Positions 55,828 to 63,909 of a stretch of DNA of 64,000 nucleotides are shown in pieces. Under the pieces are notes generated by a model that made no database searches, was not told the DNA's origin, and saw only the letters and a list, made by a program, of their open reading frames with translations. A program made the translations under genes and the position numbers. This stretch comes from Streptomyces sp. TRM68416 (GTDB lineage: Bacteria > Actinomycetota > Actinomycetes > Streptomycetales > Streptomycetaceae), in the NCBI RefSeq assembly GCF_014596915.1, contig NZ_JACVWU010000003.1, positions 372,001-436,000 on the forward strand, in the 5' to 3' direction. Every line of letters begins with the position of its first letter. The stretch's first letter is position 1.

Positions 55828-56868
55828 TTAGCCGAACTGCTGCTCCAGATCCTTGAGCTTGCGCTCCAAGGAGTCCAGCCGCGGCAGGGCCATGGTGTCG
55901 TCCTCCGCGGTGAGGTCGACGGTCACCTGGTCAGAACCTTTGCGTACGGGCTGCAGTGAGGGTCGCGTACGTACGGGCAATTGCTCCGGCGCGGATATGG
56001 CAGGCTCCGCGGTGACTCGGTCGGAGCCGCGCTCCACCGCCTGCACCTCCACCTGGCGCCCGCCGCCGCGGCCGACGAAACCGCGGTGGCCGCGGCTGAT
56101 GGCCTTCAGCTGGGCGCGCTCCACGCGCTGCGCCTCGCGGCGCCTCAGCCGCTGCTCCTCCTTCTTCAGCCGGTCCTCGCGGACCTCCTCGACCGCCTCG
56201 TCCAGGCTGCGCACGTTCTCCAGGAGCATCAGGGACCAGGCCTTGTACGTCTCCCGGGGTGCCCGCAGCCAGCGGACGATGCGGATCTGCGGCAGCGGCC
56301 TCGGCACCAGGCCCTGCTCGCGCAGGGCGGCCCGGCGGGTCTGCTTCAGCGCCCGGTCGAAGAGCACGGCCGCGGACAGGGACATGCCGGCGAAGAAGTG
56401 CGGGGCGCCGTCGTGGCCGATGCCCCTGGGCGCGTGCACCCAGTTGAACCAGGCCGCCGCGAAGGCGAACGTCCACACGAGTATCCGGGAGCCGAGGGCC
56501 GCGTCACCGTGGCTCGCCTCGCGCACCGCCAGCACCGAGCAGAACATGGCCGCCCCGTCCAGGCCGAACGGGACCAGGTACTGCCAGCCGTTGGTGAGGC
56601 CGAGGTTCTGTTCGCCGAAGCCGACCAGTCCGTGGAAGGACAGTGCCGCGGCCACCGCGGCGCAGCAGAACAGGAGCACATAGGAGACCGTGCCGTATAT
56701 GGCCTCCTTACGCCTGCGGCGCTCTTCGCTGCGCTCCCAAGAGTCCTCGCCGGTGTCCTTCCCCGAGGAGCGCTTTCCGCGCGCGAGCACCGCCACCGCC
56801 GCCAGCGTGCCCAGGAGCAGTACGGCGCCCGGAAGCAGCCAGTTCAGCGATATGTCGGTCAGTCTCAT
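55828..56868 (-). CDS. DUF2637 membrane protein
   Basis: This 346-residue protein is read from ATG 56868 (AGGGA upstream). It has one N-terminal membrane helix (about 10-30) and four more near 60-180 (SYVLLFCCAAVAAALSFHGL, LVPFGLDGAAMFCSVLAVRE and ILVWTFAFAAAWFNWVHAP), the DUF2637 signature, then a charged C-terminal half with coiled coil (DEAVEEVREDRLKKEEQRLR and SLERKLKDLEQQFG). DUF2637 proteins include Spd-like products of Streptomyces plasmid-transfer regions, but none of that context is present. The function here is unknown. Confidence 0.87.
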   Translation of the reverse strand: MRLTDISLNWLLPGAVLLLGTLAAVAVLARGKRSSGKDTGEDSWERSEERRRRKEAIYGTVSYVLLFCCAAVAAALSFHGLVGFGEQNLGLTNGWQYLVPFGLDGAAMFCSVLAVREASHGDAALGSRILVWTFAFAAAWFNWVHAPRGIGHDGAPHFFAGMSLSAAVLFDRALKQTRRAALREQGLVPRPLPQIRIVRWLRAPRETYKAWSLMLLENVRSLDEAVEEVREDRLKKEEQRLRRREAQRVERAQLKAISRGHRGFVGRGGGRQVEVQAVERGSDRVTAEPAISAPEQLPVRTRPSLQPVRKGSDQVTVDLTAEDDTMALPRLDSLERKLKDLEQQFG

Positions 56869-57040
56869 CTGGGGTCCCTTGCATTGGGATAGGGCGTAAC
56901 GCCCGCCATAGTGGCCCAATCCCAACGGCCCTCAGGGGGTTTCGGGGCAAGAGGCCGCCAAGGAAGTGCAAGGGGATGCCCAGGGCGGCGTTCTGCTCGA
57001 ACTGCCGCTTGAGGGGCGGGAGTTGAGTTCGAATAAGACT

Positions 57041-57052
57041 ACCCGTACGGGT
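57041..57052. promoter_or_regulatory. Perfect palindrome ACCCGTACGGGT in the DUF2637 promoter region
   Basis: This 12-base exact palindrome lies in the 314-base gap (56869-57182) upstream of the DUF2637 gene, 173 bases before its ATG. On the minus strand TAGTCT overlaps the palindrome end as a possible -10. No other element is recognised in the gap. Confidence 0.45.
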
Positions 57053-57182
57053 GGTTCCACGGAAAGTTCCTGCGACGAGTGAGGAAGTTGTGAAACGGCT
57101 GTAACCGAGTGGGGGCGGTCTCGGGAGTTGATCTTACGGGACCGGAGCGGGGTGCGCGCGCCGGGGGCGCCCCCGCCGTGCG

Positions 57183-58016
57183 TCAACTGGCCGCGGCCAG
57201 CAGCTTGGTGACGCGGTCCGTGTCGCACGTGCGCGGGCAGGTGGCGCAGGTGTCCTCCGGGCGCAGTGTGTAGAACATGCAGCAGCTCACCCGGTCCCGG
57301 GTGGGCAGAGGTTCGCCGTTCGGGCCGGTGAGTACGCGGAAGGCCGCCGAGCCGGCGTACGGCTTGGTCGCGCCCGGCAGCAGCAGCTCCAGCTCGCGCT
57401 TCGCGCGCTCCTGTTCGCCGAGGAGGTGGGCGACGTACCAGAGTCCCTCGACGATCTCGTCGGTCGCCATGCCCCACAGGGCGCGGCCGCGGCGGCGCAT
57501 GCGCGGGCCGAAGGCCGCGAGGACGGGTTCGAGGTGGTCGGCGACCGCGTCGCGCACCTCGGCGCGCAGAGCCTCCTCGTCCGGGACCACGCGGGCGCCG
57601 GGGAGGGCCGCTGCCGGGTCGTCCGGGAGGCAGGCGAAGCCGGCGGTCGGGCGGACCGTCATGTGGCCGAGGGCCCGGCCGGGGGCGGTGCGGTCGTACG
57701 AGACGTGCGTCACGGGGAGGCGGGGGACGCGGCGGTGCAGGAACCAGGGGACGGTGATCAGCAGGCAGGCGGGCCAGGCGTAGCGGTGCAGGCCGAAGGT
57801 GGCCACGACGTCCGGGCGGGCCTGTTGGCCGTAGTCGCGGACGATCTGGGCGTCGTCCCAGGCCAGGAAGGTGTCGAGGGCGGTTGGGTCGTGAGCGAGT
57901 GCGGCGGTGGTGATCGAGTCGGGGGAAGGGTCGGCGCTTTCGGTTACTGCGAGTGATGGGAGGACTTCGGTGAGCCGGGTGTACGCGTCCGTTGTGGCGG
58001 AGCGGAGTACGGGCAT
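57183..58016 (-). CDS. FhuF-like siderophore-iron reductase (2Fe-2S)
   Basis: This 277-residue protein has the FhuF C-terminal [2Fe-2S] motif SCCMFYTLRPEDTCATCPRTCD, a CC-x10-C-x2-C arrangement found only in ferric-siderophore reductases of this family. The N-terminal part (DDAQIVRDYGQQARPDVVATFG then WPACLLITVPWFLHRRVPRL) is a family match. It releases iron from imported ferric siderophores in the cytoplasm. A clear iron box at 58044-58061 in its promoter predicts DmdR1/IdeR repression. No siderophore transport genes are adjacent. Confidence 0.92.
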   Translation of the reverse strand: MPVLRSATTDAYTRLTEVLPSLAVTESADPSPDSITTAALAHDPTALDTFLAWDDAQIVRDYGQQARPDVVATFGLHRYAWPACLLITVPWFLHRRVPRLPVTHVSYDRTAPGRALGHMTVRPTAGFACLPDDPAAALPGARVVPDEEALRAEVRDAVADHLEPVLAAFGPRMRRRGRALWGMATDEIVEGLWYVAHLLGEQERAKRELELLLPGATKPYAGSAAFRVLTGPNGEPLPTRDRVSCCMFYTLRPEDTCATCPRTCDTDRVTKLLAAAS

Positions 58017-58043
58017 GCGGGGCTCCCGAGGCGGTGGTGTTGG

Positions 58044-58061
58044 TAGGTAAGGCTTACCTTA
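58044..58061. promoter_or_regulatory. Iron box (DmdR1/IdeR operator)
   Basis: TAGGTAAGGCTTACCTTA is an inverted repeat that matches the actinobacterial iron box (TTAGGTTAGGCTAACCTAA type). It is 28 bases upstream of the FhuF-like ATG, where a bound DmdR1 dimer would block the promoter. Confidence 0.85.
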
Positions 58062-58172
58062 TCGGAGGGTTGGTGGATTTGAACTGACGGGCTGTGCGCA
58101 TATGGTGCTTGACGGGTGAGTAACAACCCGTCGTAATGACGCCAAGTACTGATACGTCCGGAGGAGGGGCCC

Positions 58173-58997
58173 GTGAAGCAGGGCGCGCGAAGCTCCGCCG
58201 GTGGGGCGGGGGGGTCTGGGGTTCCTCGGGTTCGGGGGGCCGGTGCGGGCTCGGGTGCGGGGGCTGGTGCGGGCTCCGGTGCGGGTGTGGGTTCGGGTTC
58301 GGGTTCGGCGCGGGTGCCTGTTCAGGCTGAGGGGGTGCGGGGGGAGCACACCCACGGTGAGGTGCCTGTTCCTCGTGTTGTCGTGCAGCGGGCCTCCGTG
58401 CGGGGGCAGATTCTGGATGCGCTGCGGACCGCTTTGGTCGCGGGTGAGTTGCAGCCCGGTGAGGTGTACTCAGCGCCGGTGCTGGGGGAGCGGTTCGGGG
58501 TGTCCGCCACGCCGGTGCGTGAGGCCATGCAGCAGCTTGCGCTTGAGGGTGCCGTGGAAGTGGTGCCCAATCGGGGGTTCCGGGTGGTCGAGCGGGGGGC
58601 CCGGGAGCTGGCGGAGCTTGCGGAGGTGCGGGCGTTGATCGAGGTGCCGGTGGTGCTGCGGCTGGCGCGGACGGTGCCGGCGGAGCGGTGGGCGGAGTTG
58701 CGGCCGTTGGCGGAGGCCACGGTGCGGGCGGCGTCCGGGGGGTGCCGGGTCACGTATGCCGAGTCGGATCGGGCGTTTCATCGGGCGGTGCTGGGGCTGG
58801 CGGGGAACGAGCAGTTGGTGCGGATTGCGGATGATCTTCATCGGCGGTCGCAGTGGCCGTTGGTGGGGGGCTCGGCGGGGGGTCTCGGGCGGGCCGAGTT
58901 GATCGCGGATGCCGCGCAACACGGGGCGCTGCTGGATGCGTTGGTCGTGGGGGATCTGGATGTGGTGCGGGTGCTGGTGGGGGAGCACTTCGCGTAG
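58173..58997 (+). CDS. GntR-family regulator (FCD type) with Gly/Ala/Ser-rich N-terminus
   Basis: A 274-residue protein is read from GTG 58173, preceded by GGAGGAGGGG. Residues 1-50 are a low-complexity Gly/Ala/Ser/Val stretch ([20 protein letters not shown]) encoded by short GGTGCGGGC-like repeats. From about residue 70 a GntR helix-turn-helix follows (GQILDALRTALVAGELQPGE and LGERFGVSATPVREAMQQLA), then an FCD sensor domain with metal-site His residues (SDRAFHRAVLGLAGN). It is divergent from the FhuF-like gene. Its ligand is unknown. Confidence 0.88.
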   Translation: MKQGARSSAGGAGGSGVPRVRGAGAGSGAGAGAGSGAGVGSGSGSARVPVQAEGVRGEHTHGEVPVPRVVVQRASVRGQILDALRTALVAGELQPGEVYSAPVLGERFGVSATPVREAMQQLALEGAVEVVPNRGFRVVERGARELAELAEVRALIEVPVVLRLARTVPAERWAELRPLAEATVRAASGGCRVTYAESDRAFHRAVLGLAGNEQLVRIADDLHRRSQWPLVGGSAGGLGRAELIADAAQHGALLDALVVGDLDVVRVLVGEHFA

Positions 58998-59227
58998 CTG
59001 CCTGCGGCGGCCCGTTGCGGTGGGGTGGGGGTGCGCGTAGCGCCTGGTGGTGGGGGGTGAGTCGGGGCCGCGCCGGGGGGTGTCCGTCCTCGGTCGGGCG
59101 CTCCGTCTCCCATCACGGCAACGGAGTTCCCGCCCGCCGCTGCGGGCGGACACCCCCCGACACGTCCCCTTCCCGCCGCGGGCGGCCAACTCCGGGAGGG
59201 GGTACGCGCGAGGGCTCCCTCCCTGGC

Positions 59228-59360
59228 GCGTTCCCTTTCCGGGTGGGGTGGTTGTGGGTGGGCTTCTCCCCTGGTGCGTTCCCTTTCCGGGTGGGTGGTT
59301 GCGGGTGGGGTTCTTCCGCGGCGCGTTCTCCGTCTGTTGGGGGTGGTTGTGGGGCGTGGG
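59228..59360 (+). repeat. Degenerate tandem repeat, about 48 bases per unit
   Basis: Units begin GCGTTCCCTTTCCGGGTG at 59228 and 59276 and a third, weaker, GCGTTCTCCGTCTGTTGG near 59323. Each continues with a G/T-rich half (GGTGGTTGTGGGTGGG). The unit is G-rich on the plus strand and could form alternative DNA structures. Confidence 0.6.
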
Positions 59361-59400
59361 GTGGGTGACTTTGTGAAATCGGGTGCGTAGGTGGTTTTTG

Positions 59401-59430
59401 GGGGCGCGGGGAACTGCGCGACCAGCCCCC
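59401..59430 (+). repeat. Streptomyces dispersed intergenic repeat
   Basis: The core GGGGCGCGGGGAACTGCGCG followed by ACCAGCCCCC matches the small repeat common in Streptomyces intergenic DNA; its ends form a GGGG/CCCC dyad. A second copy, reversed, lies at 48496-48518. Confidence 0.8.
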
Positions 59431-59476
59431 GCCGGGCCGCAGATTCCGGACCGCCCTGTCGGGGGCTGGGGCCGTG

Positions 59477-60253
59477 TTACGCCGTTGCCGCGTCCGGAGG
59501 AGACAGTTGGCGGGACAGCCAGGTCGGTACTCCGCCCAGGAGGCGGAAGAGGCGGCGGGCTTCGTCGCGTAGGCGGGTGGCTTCTGGTTCGGTTTCTGTT
59601 TCCGCGAGGGACGCGAGGGCGGGGGCCGTGCCGACCAGGTAGCCCAACTCTTCCCGGATGCGCAGGGATTCGGCGAAGCCGTGCCGGGCCTCCGTCAACT
59701 CGCCTTCGCGCAGGGCGAGTCCGGCGAGGTGGCGCCAGGTGAAGGAGAGGAGGAGGGGGTCGGGGTGGGCCGTCGCCCCCGCGTGTGCGCGGCGGTACGC
59801 GGCACGCGCCGCCTGGGGGGAGCGGGTGAGGTTCTCCGCCAGCAGGCCCCGGCGGTAGTCGAGCAGGGCCCTTCCCGGCGCCCCCGGAGGGATCAGCGCG
59901 GCCGCCCGGCCCAGCGCCGCCCGTGCCTCGTCCGCCCGGTCCCGGACCGTGTGGAGCGTGGACGCGTAGGCAAGTTGCCCTCGTTCACAAGCGGCCGCGC
60001 CCCGCTCCTCGTCGGTGTGCGCCTGCGCCTCCGCGGTGCGCAGGGCGTCCTCGGCCTCTTCCCAGCCTTGCTCGGTGTACAGGCACCGTTCGACCAGCAG
60101 CGAGGCCCGTTGCAGCGAGGTCGCCGGGGTGTCGGGGCGGAGCAGGGCTGCCGCGTCGGCCCAGCATGCGCGTGAGCGCAGCCGCCACACCGCGGTCTGG
60201 AGTGGATCGTCACCGGCGGTCGTTCCGTTACCAGACATGGCGGTATGCGCCAC
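59477..60253 (-). CDS. TPR-like helical protein of unknown function
   Basis: A 258-residue protein is read from GTG 60253, with GGGGAGGG upstream; ATG 60238 lacks a ribosome-binding site. It is wholly alpha-helical with repeated helix pairs (WEEAEDALRTAEAQAHTDEE, ARAALGRAAALIPPGAPGRA and TEARHGFAESLRIREELGYL), consistent with tetratricopeptide-type repeats. No signal or membrane segment is present. It probably acts as an adaptor. Neighbours give no functional clue; the PucR gene ends 126 bases upstream on the same strand. Confidence 0.75.
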   Translation of the reverse strand: MAHTAMSGNGTTAGDDPLQTAVWRLRSRACWADAAALLRPDTPATSLQRASLLVERCLYTEQGWEEAEDALRTAEAQAHTDEERGAAACERGQLAYASTLHTVRDRADEARAALGRAAALIPPGAPGRALLDYRRGLLAENLTRSPQAARAAYRRAHAGATAHPDPLLLSFTWRHLAGLALREGELTEARHGFAESLRIREELGYLVGTAPALASLAETETEPEATRLRDEARRLFRLLGGVPTWLSRQLSPPDAATA

Positions 60254-60379
60254 TTGCCCTCCCCGAGCACGCCTTTGAGCTATGAGTGGTGGCCGCATTC
60301 CAGCATCTGTGGGCGGTCATGGCCAAGGGGGTGGGTGAAGGAATTCACAAAGTCGTGGGAACGCGTGCCCCCTTGACGG

Positions 60380-62053
60380 TCAGCTCATGCGCAGCGCCAG
60401 GAAGAAATCGAGCTTGTCCTCCAGGCGGGACAGGTCCCGGCTCGTCAACTGCTCGATACGGCCCACCCGGTAGCGCAGTGTGTTGACGTGCAGGTGGAGG
60501 CGGGTCGCGCAGCGGGTCCAGGAGCCGTCGCAGTCCAGGAACGCTTCGAGGGTGGGAATGAGTTCGGCGCGGTGGCGGCGGTCGTAGTCGCGCAGGGGGT
60601 CCAGCAGGCGGGCCGTGAAGGCCCGGCGGACGTCGTCGGGCACGAAGGGGAGCAGCAGGACGTGGGAGGCCAGTTCCTGGTGGCCCGCCGCGCAGACCCG
60701 GCCGGGGCGGGCCGCCGCCACTCTGCGGGCGTGCCGCGCTTCCTCCAGGGCGCCGCGCAGGCCCTCCGCGGAGTGGACCGACGCGCTGACGCCCAGGGTC
60801 ACCCGGCCGTCGTCGTCCAGACCGGCCGACAGGGGGTCCCGGACCGACTCCAGGAGGGCGTCGGCGAGGACGCCCTCCTCCGAGCCGTCGTGCTCGGCCG
60901 ATACGGCGGGGAGCGGGACGAGGGCGATCGCCTCGTCGCCGGTGTGGGCCACCGCGATGCGGTCGGAGGGCTCGGGGCCGGTGGTGAGGGGGTCCACGAG
61001 GATCTCCTCCAGGAGCGACTGGGCCACCGGGCCGCCCTCGATCTCGCCGCCCGCCCACTCGACCCGGGCCACCACGACCTGCCAGTGCGGGGCCGCGCCC
61101 AGACCAGGCAGGAGGACGGGGGCGGCCACGCGCAGACGGGCCGCGATCTCGGCGGGGGCCGCGCCCGTCTGGACCAGCTCCAGGACCTCCTGGGCCAGGC
61201 GGCGGCGGACCGTGCGGGCCGCGTCCCGGCGGTCGCGTTCCACCGAGATCAGCTGGGTGACGCCCTGGAGCAGGTCCAGCCGCTCCTCGGGCCAGTCCCC
61301 GGCGTCCGCCTCGACGGCCAGCAGCCAGTCCGACAGCACCGTCTCGCGCACGTCGCGGGCGGCCTGCGGGGAGCGGCCGTTGCTGCTGATCGGGAAGAGC
61401 GAGTAGGTCGTCGGGCCGAGAGTGACCCGGTGCGGGCCCCTGCGGCCGGTGCGGGCGGCCCCCAGGTGCTCGGCCGCCAGCTTGGCGCAGGTGTCGGCGG
61501 GGAGGGCGGGGGGCGCCGCCTTCGAGCCCGCGATCAGGCGTCCGGTGGGGGACAGGACCCAGGCGCGCAGGTCCAGGTCCGAGCCCAGCAGGTCGAGTAC
61601 GACGTCCGGGCCGCCGCCCGCGGGGCCCGAGGTCATCATGCGGCGGTGGCGGTCCACCACGGCCGCCAGGTCGCCGGCCCGTTCGCCCGAGACCTGCCGT
61701 ACGACGTGTTCGGTGATCGTCGCGAAGGCCACGGACTCGTGGACCGCGAACAGGGGGAGCCGGTGCTGGGCGCAGGCCAGCACCAGGTCCTCGGGGACGT
61801 CTCCCAGCTCGGCCTCGCCGGCCGCGAGCCCGGCCACCCCGGCCTGGGCCAGGATCCGTACGAACGGCTCGGAGTCCGCGGCGTCCCGGCGCCAGGCCAG
61901 GCCGGTGAGCACCAGCTCGCCCCCCGAGAGGTAGCGGCTCGGGTCCCGCAGGTCCGTGGTCATCACGCCGCGTACGGTGCGGTCCAGCTCGTCCTCGCCG
62001 CCGAGCAGCTTGAGGCCCAGCGCGTCGGTGTCCAGCAGTGCGCGCAGCCGCAT
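60380..62053 (-). CDS. PucR-family transcriptional regulator
   Basis: This 557-residue protein has the PucR layout: N-terminal PucR domain (LDTDALGLKLLGGEDELDRT and PSRYLSGGELVLTGLAWR), a GGDEF-like/linking region and a C-terminal helix-turn-helix (DGSWTRCATRLHLHVNTLRY then RVGRIEQLTSRDLS). PucR proteins control purine catabolism in Gram-positive bacteria. It is divergent from the xanthine dehydrogenase genes at 62430, which fits that role. ATG 62053 is used. Confidence 0.95.
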   Translation of the reverse strand: MRLRALLDTDALGLKLLGGEDELDRTVRGVMTTDLRDPSRYLSGGELVLTGLAWRRDAADSEPFVRILAQAGVAGLAAGEAELGDVPEDLVLACAQHRLPLFAVHESVAFATITEHVVRQVSGERAGDLAAVVDRHRRMMTSGPAGGGPDVVLDLLGSDLDLRAWVLSPTGRLIAGSKAAPPALPADTCAKLAAEHLGAARTGRRGPHRVTLGPTTYSLFPISSNGRSPQAARDVRETVLSDWLLAVEADAGDWPEERLDLLQGVTQLISVERDRRDAARTVRRRLAQEVLELVQTGAAPAEIAARLRVAAPVLLPGLGAAPHWQVVVARVEWAGGEIEGGPVAQSLLEEILVDPLTTGPEPSDRIAVAHTGDEAIALVPLPAVSAEHDGSEEGVLADALLESVRDPLSAGLDDDGRVTLGVSASVHSAEGLRGALEEARHARRVAAARPGRVCAAGHQELASHVLLLPFVPDDVRRAFTARLLDPLRDYDRRHRAELIPTLEAFLDCDGSWTRCATRLHLHVNTLRYRVGRIEQLTSRDLSRLEDKLDFFLALRMS

Positions 62054-62429
62054 TCTCGTCGCCGCCGTTCTTTGTCTCGAAAACTACGATGGATCTGGTG
62101 GGTGATGGGCTCTTCGACCCGTTCGGCGGGTCGGCGGGTGCCGTCCGCCGTCCTGTGGCGCACGATTCGGCTGTGTCCCAGGTCACGTGGGGCGTGTCGC
62201 ACGTTTCCACAGGAAAACGAAGAGGTTTCTGATGACCTCCGTTCATACGAATCTACAAGATGCCCGGCCTGGCCAGCCAACTCCTTCATGGTTTCCGTGA
62301 CTGACCCACGCGCGGCACGGCGCTGTGTACTGACCTCACTCCGCGTTAACAGCACATGAACGAGCCGGGCCCGCCGCACACGGATTGGCTCAATCTGTAC
62401 GACCCACGAGACGAAGAAGAGAGCCGGTC
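62054..62429. promoter_or_regulatory. Divergent PucR/xanthine dehydrogenase promoter region
   Basis: This 376-base region separates divergent genes and holds no open reading frame of note. An imperfect dyad GTTTCCACAGGAAAAC lies at 62203-62218 and a CACGTG palindrome is in GGTCACGTGGGG near 62181. These are the most likely PucR or other regulator sites. It is less G+C-rich than its surroundings. Confidence 0.5.
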
Positions 62430-63320
62430 ATGGACTTCCTTCGCCCCGCCAGCTGGGAGGAGGCGCTCGCCGCGAAGGCAGCGCACCCCACCGCTGTGCC
62501 GATTGCGGGTGGCACCGACGTGATGGTCGAGATCAACTTCGACCACCGCCGGCCCGAGTACCTCCTCGACCTGAACCGCGTCGGAGACCTCTACGAGTGG
62601 GAGGTCGGCGAGGACTCCGTGCGGCTCGGGGCCTCCGTGCCCTACACGAAGATCATGGAGAACCTGCGCGGCGAGCTGCCGGGCCTGGCCCTCGCCTCGC
62701 ACACGGTCGCCTCCCCGCAGATCCGCAACCGCGGCGGCGTCGGCGGCAACCTCGGCACCGCCTCCCCGGCCGGCGACGCCCACCCCGCCCTGCTGGCGGC
62801 CGGCGCCGAGGTCGAGGTGGAGTCGGTGCGCGGGTCGCGCCGCATCCCCATCGACGCGTTCTACACCGGCGTGAAGCGCAACGCGCTGGCCGCCGACGAG
62901 CTGATCCGCGCGGTGCACATCAAGAAGGCCGACGGGCCCCAGCAGTACTCCAAGGTGGGGACCAGGAACGCCATGGTCATCGCCGTGTGCGCGTTCGGGC
63001 TCGCCCTGCATCCCGAGACGCGGACCGTGCGTACGGGGATCGGGTCCGCGGCGCCTACCCCGGTGCGCGCCAAGGCCGCCGAGGAGTTCCTGAACGCGGC
63101 CCTGGAAGAGGGCGGCTTCTGGGACAACGGAAAGATCATCACCCCGTCGGTCGCCAAGCAGTTCGCCGAGCTGTGCTCCGGCGCCTGCAACCCGATCGAC
63201 GACGTCCGGGGCACCGCGAGCTACCGCCGGCACGCGGTCGGCGTCATGGCCCGCCGGACGCTGACCTGGGCCTGGGAGTCGTACCGCGGCACCGCCGCCC
63301 GCACGGAGGGAGTCGCGTAA
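62430..63320 (+). CDS. Xanthine dehydrogenase FAD-binding subunit
   Basis: This 296-residue protein matches the FAD subunit of molybdenum hydroxylases: PIAGGTDVMVEINFDHRRPE and RNRGGVGGNLGTASPAGDAH are the two FAD loops, followed by the CODH_FAD C-terminal part. It carries electrons from the 2Fe-2S subunit to NAD+ in hypoxanthine/xanthine oxidation to urate. ATG 62430 is preceded by GAGCC and AGAAGAG. The stop overlaps the next ATG by one base (TAATG), marking an operon. Confidence 0.93.
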   Translation: MDFLRPASWEEALAAKAAHPTAVPIAGGTDVMVEINFDHRRPEYLLDLNRVGDLYEWEVGEDSVRLGASVPYTKIMENLRGELPGLALASHTVASPQIRNRGGVGGNLGTASPAGDAHPALLAAGAEVEVESVRGSRRIPIDAFYTGVKRNALAADELIRAVHIKKADGPQQYSKVGTRNAMVIAVCAFGLALHPETRTVRTGIGSAAPTPVRAKAAEEFLNAALEEGGFWDNGKIITPSVAKQFAELCSGACNPIDDVRGTASYRRHAVGVMARRTLTWAWESYRGTAARTEGVA

Positions 63321-63904
63321 TGCGCGTCAATTTCACGGTCAACGGACGTCCGCAGGAGGCCGACGACGTGTGGGAGGGCGAGTCCCTGCTGTACGTGCTG
63401 CGCGAGCGGCTCGGTCTGCCCGGTTCCAAGAACGCCTGCGAGCAGGGCGAGTGCGGGTCCTGCACGGTCCGCCTCGACGGGGTGCCGGTGTGTTCGTGTC
63501 TCGTCGCCGCGGGGCAGGTCGAGGGGCGCGAGGTGGTGACCGTCGAGGGGCTCGCCGACTTCGCCAAGCAGCGTGCCGAGCAGGGTGGTTGCGCTTCGGG
63601 CGCCTGCGGTACGTCCCTTCAGGAGGCGCAGGACTGGTCCGCCAAGGGGCAGGACTCGCAGACCGGTGAGGGCGCCGAACTCTCGCCGATCCAGCAGGCG
63701 TTCATCGACGCCGGCGCCGTCCAGTGCGGCTTCTGCACGCCGGGTCTGCTCGTTGCCGCCGACGAGATGCTGGAGCGCAACCCGAACCCGACCGACGCGG
63801 ACATCCGCGAGGCCCTCTCGGGCAACCTGTGCCGGTGCACCGGCTACGAGAAGATCATGGACGCGGTCCGCCTCGCGGCCGCCCGGCAGGGAGAGGCGGT
63901 CTGA
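63320..63904 (+). CDS. Xanthine dehydrogenase 2Fe-2S subunit
   Basis: This 194-residue protein has the plant-type cluster motif CEQGECGSC with a fourth Cys in VPVCSCLVA, and the second cluster motif CGFCTPG with LCRCTGY, as in all small subunits of molybdenum hydroxylases. Between them is an insertion of about 35 residues (QGGCASGACGTSLQEAQDWS and following) carrying two extra cysteines. It moves electrons from the Mo site to FAD. It overlaps the FAD subunit gene by one base. Confidence 0.94.
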   Translation: MRVNFTVNGRPQEADDVWEGESLLYVLRERLGLPGSKNACEQGECGSCTVRLDGVPVCSCLVAAGQVEGREVVTVEGLADFAKQRAEQGGCASGACGTSLQEAQDWSAKGQDSQTGEGAELSPIQQAFIDAGAVQCGFCTPGLLVAADEMLERNPNPTDADIREALSGNLCRCTGYEKIMDAVRLAAARQGEAV

Positions 63905-63909
63905 GCACC

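Larger units (their letters stand above)
58998..59476. other. 479-base spacer rich in repeats
   Basis: No gene is recognised. It contains a 12-base inverted repeat GGGGGGTGTCCG (59075-59086) and CGGACACCCCCC (59147-59158), a degenerate tandem repeat (59228-59360) and a copy of the Streptomyces dispersed repeat (59401-59430). Confidence 0.6.

Noticed and set aside
55828..56868. DUF2637 protein taken as evidence of an integrated conjugative plasmid
   Set aside because: No integrase, att repeats, tra or rep genes nearby; DUF2637 also occurs in ordinary chromosomal settings.
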